Assembly: GCF_016802725.1 (NCBI RefSeq)
Contig: NC_052667.1
Coordinates: forward strand, 6,972,501 to 7,036,500
Origin: Solenopsis invicta
Taxonomy: Eukaryota; Arthropoda; Insecta; Hymenoptera; Formicidae
Reading direction: 5' to 3'
DNA length: 64,000 nt
Within the stretch, counting starts at the first letter, position 1. Each line of letters begins with the position of its first letter. Of this stretch, positions 62,223-64,000 are shown piece by piece. The translations under genes and the position numbers were made by a program. The notes beneath the pieces were generated by a model that saw only the letters and a list, made by a program, of their open reading frames with translations, was not told the origin of the DNA and searched no databases.

Positions 62223-64000
62223 TAATGTAACATGTCTAATGTATGTATATATCGATGATAGTATCGTGCAACAGTTTTTTTTTTTTAATTATTAAAACTG
62301 CATATGCATGTCAAAGAATATACGGAAATGAAAGTAGATGAAAAAAAAATAAATACACATTTTCCTCTTTAAAATTGTTCTTGGCTCTGTTCTCCTCCAC
62401 GATCTTCGAATTTGCATAGGAGCTTTGGGAAGCGCAGCGAGATCTCTTGCGATAATTGTATCGTAACGATCACGAGTTTATCTTAATTCCTAGAATATTT
62501 AATAATATGGGAGATTGTGTATTCTATTCAATTGAGTATTCTAAATTATTAATGCCAATTTCATGCAAGAAAATCTGCCTGCCTGCAGAATCTTGAAAAA
62601 CTTGAACAGCATGAGGAAGTTTCCAGTAAACACATTATCTTTCAGACCTAGTCTTAAAGGCTATACGGTCCACTTGACGCTACAATGCTTCGTAACACTT
62701 TTTGATCGGTTAATTTGTAAAATTCTTTGTTCCGATTGTTTCGATAAAATCAAACGGTTTATCGAAGCACTTGTAGCGTCAATTGGACCGCAGCCAAGAC
62801 ATCTTCTTAAAGACTTCTGTTGAACTTTGTTTTAAAAACAACTTTTTAAAAACGACTTTTAAATGTCTTTTTTATGACGTTTTTGAGACATTGTCTGAAA
62901 GATGATGTCTACTCCTACAGAGAGGAATCCGAGAGCAGCCAGGTCGGCTTTTTTTTGCGTAACGCTCGAAACTCCAATTTCCCAGGCGAAAATGGATGAG
63001 GTTTACTGCGCGAGCAGTTTCAATACGGTAAAAAGGTTTTCATACAAATTATATATTAAATATGTTTATATATATTAAAATATATATAATAATTAAGGAA
63101 TTTCAAAGAAGACACTCTTCTTTAATCAATTTGAATGTATTTCGATATTTCATGATTACAGCCTTTATTACTCTGTATAAACATTTTTTTACAGACGATT
63201 TATGTATTCCCATTGCATTGCCAATAACTCTATATTCTGCAGTAGATGCTAATTTATATAAGGCCACAGCTACTTGTTTTTCTACAGATATAGGTTCCCT
63301 TGGCATTAAAAATTGTGGTTCTGGTTCTAATTCATCTCTGAGCATATCACATAATTCTATAAAACTCTCCTTAGACATACGAAAACTTTCAATCCATTCT
63401 TTTTCAGTATAATGACAATTCACAATCCTTTTCCAAAAATCTGAACTTCTCTCAAGTTGCCAAATCCTTCGATATCGTATACCTTCTGCAATTAATTCTA
63501 TTTGTTTTAGACTATTAATTTGTTTCCACCTTAATAACAACTCTGTTCTTTCTTGAAAACATAACCTTTTAAGCGTTGCCTTCAATGCACGTCGTCTACG
63601 GGAAAACAATCGTCGTAATTGTTTTTTCCGACAATCTTGTTGAAGTCTATTTATTGCAAATAATGCAATAAATAAGGATGTAACCTCTTGTATATTATTC
63701 ATTGTTTACAATTTAACCTTTATATAAAATTATTCTTTCTATTGGAACTAAAACAATTGTTAGCAGAAAGATACCATATTATTTGATGCGTATTTTATTG
63801 GATTCTTAATGGTTCGTATTATTCACTTGATATTGTTCGGTGTAAACACATGCAGATTTCATACTTGATGCGTATTAATTTGATTCGCGTATTAAAATTG
63901 CGTTCGGTGTAAACAAGGTCAGTGTTCAATGAGTTTAAAAAGTGAGACGTAAACCATCCAACAGCTGAATATTCGGCAACTTGTCAATTTTGGTTAGTTG
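56359..64000 (+). repeat. Tandem array unit 4, cut by the window edge
   Basis: Continues the same period through P450 exons 3-12 and the Harbinger-like ORF, and ends inside the spacer upstream of that ORF. The array therefore extends beyond the window. Confidence 0.95.
63103..63702 (-). CDS. Harbinger-like transposase N-terminal ORF, unit 4
   Basis: Fourth identical frame, the last complete open frame before the window edge. Its upstream spacer shows the same tandem GATGCGTATT / TTCGGTGTAAACA motif pair, seen first at about 24708-24840. Confidence 0.63.
   Translation of the reverse strand: MNNIQEVTSLFIALFAINRLQQDCRKKQLRRLFSRRRRALKATLKRLCFQERTELLLRWKQINSLKQIELIAEGIRYRRIWQLERSSDFWKRIVNCHYTEKEWIESFRMSKESFIELCDMLRDELEPEPQFLMPREPISVEKQVAVALYKLASTAEYRVIGNAMGIHKSSVKKCLYRVIKAVIMKYRNTFKLIKEECLL

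Overview
This window is an AT-rich eukaryotic nuclear sequence from an insect, most likely an ant or another hymenopteran. The evidence is a nine-exon odorant receptor gene of the expanded hymenopteran type, short multi-exon genes with GT-AG introns, abundant mariner, piggyBac and Harbinger debris, and a CYP4-clan cytochrome P450. The species assignment is inference. No prokaryotic gene organisation, rRNA, tRNA or CRISPR array was seen.

Positions 1-8400 are gene-poor. They hold a CpG-rich block (about 1020-1660) with one convincing orphan splice donor on the minus strand, several fold-back elements and MITEs, a 5'-truncated non-LTR retrotransposon tail (about 4540-4889), and a composite element with long terminal inverted repeats (6430-8310) flanked on both sides by GT/CA microsatellites.

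Positions 8563-14157 hold an intact odorant receptor gene on the minus strand. It has 9 exons and 390 codons, and every splice phase agrees. Its third intron carries a 2.1 kb element with long inverted repeats and its second intron a piggyBac-like MITE. Upstream on the same strand is a mariner fold-back (14621-15334), then a decayed sister receptor (15559-16646) with broken splice sites and an in-frame stop.

From 17235 to the window end the sequence is a head-to-tail array of near-identical units, 13026 bp each (13072 bp for the first). Each unit carries a P450 gene (+), a 199-codon Harbinger-transposase-like ORF (-) and a DUF4806-type gene (-). Three P450 copies (28280-36170, 41306-49196, 54332-62222) are complete 12-exon genes of 495 codons. 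The first copy starts abruptly in intron 2 and lacks exons 1-2. The array runs off the right edge, so the true copy number is unknown. The units look identical even in introns apart from a divergent patch near 23.46-23.72 kb and a single-base difference at 27514. The array is therefore either a very recent segmental amplification or an assembly expansion; read depth and spanning long reads would decide.

The P450s are expected to be microsomal haem monooxygenases, and tandem amplification would raise dosage of one detoxification or hydrocarbon/hormone-processing enzyme. The receptors are expected to act with Orco in antennal neurons. No functional link between the two gene groups is visible beyond adjacency.
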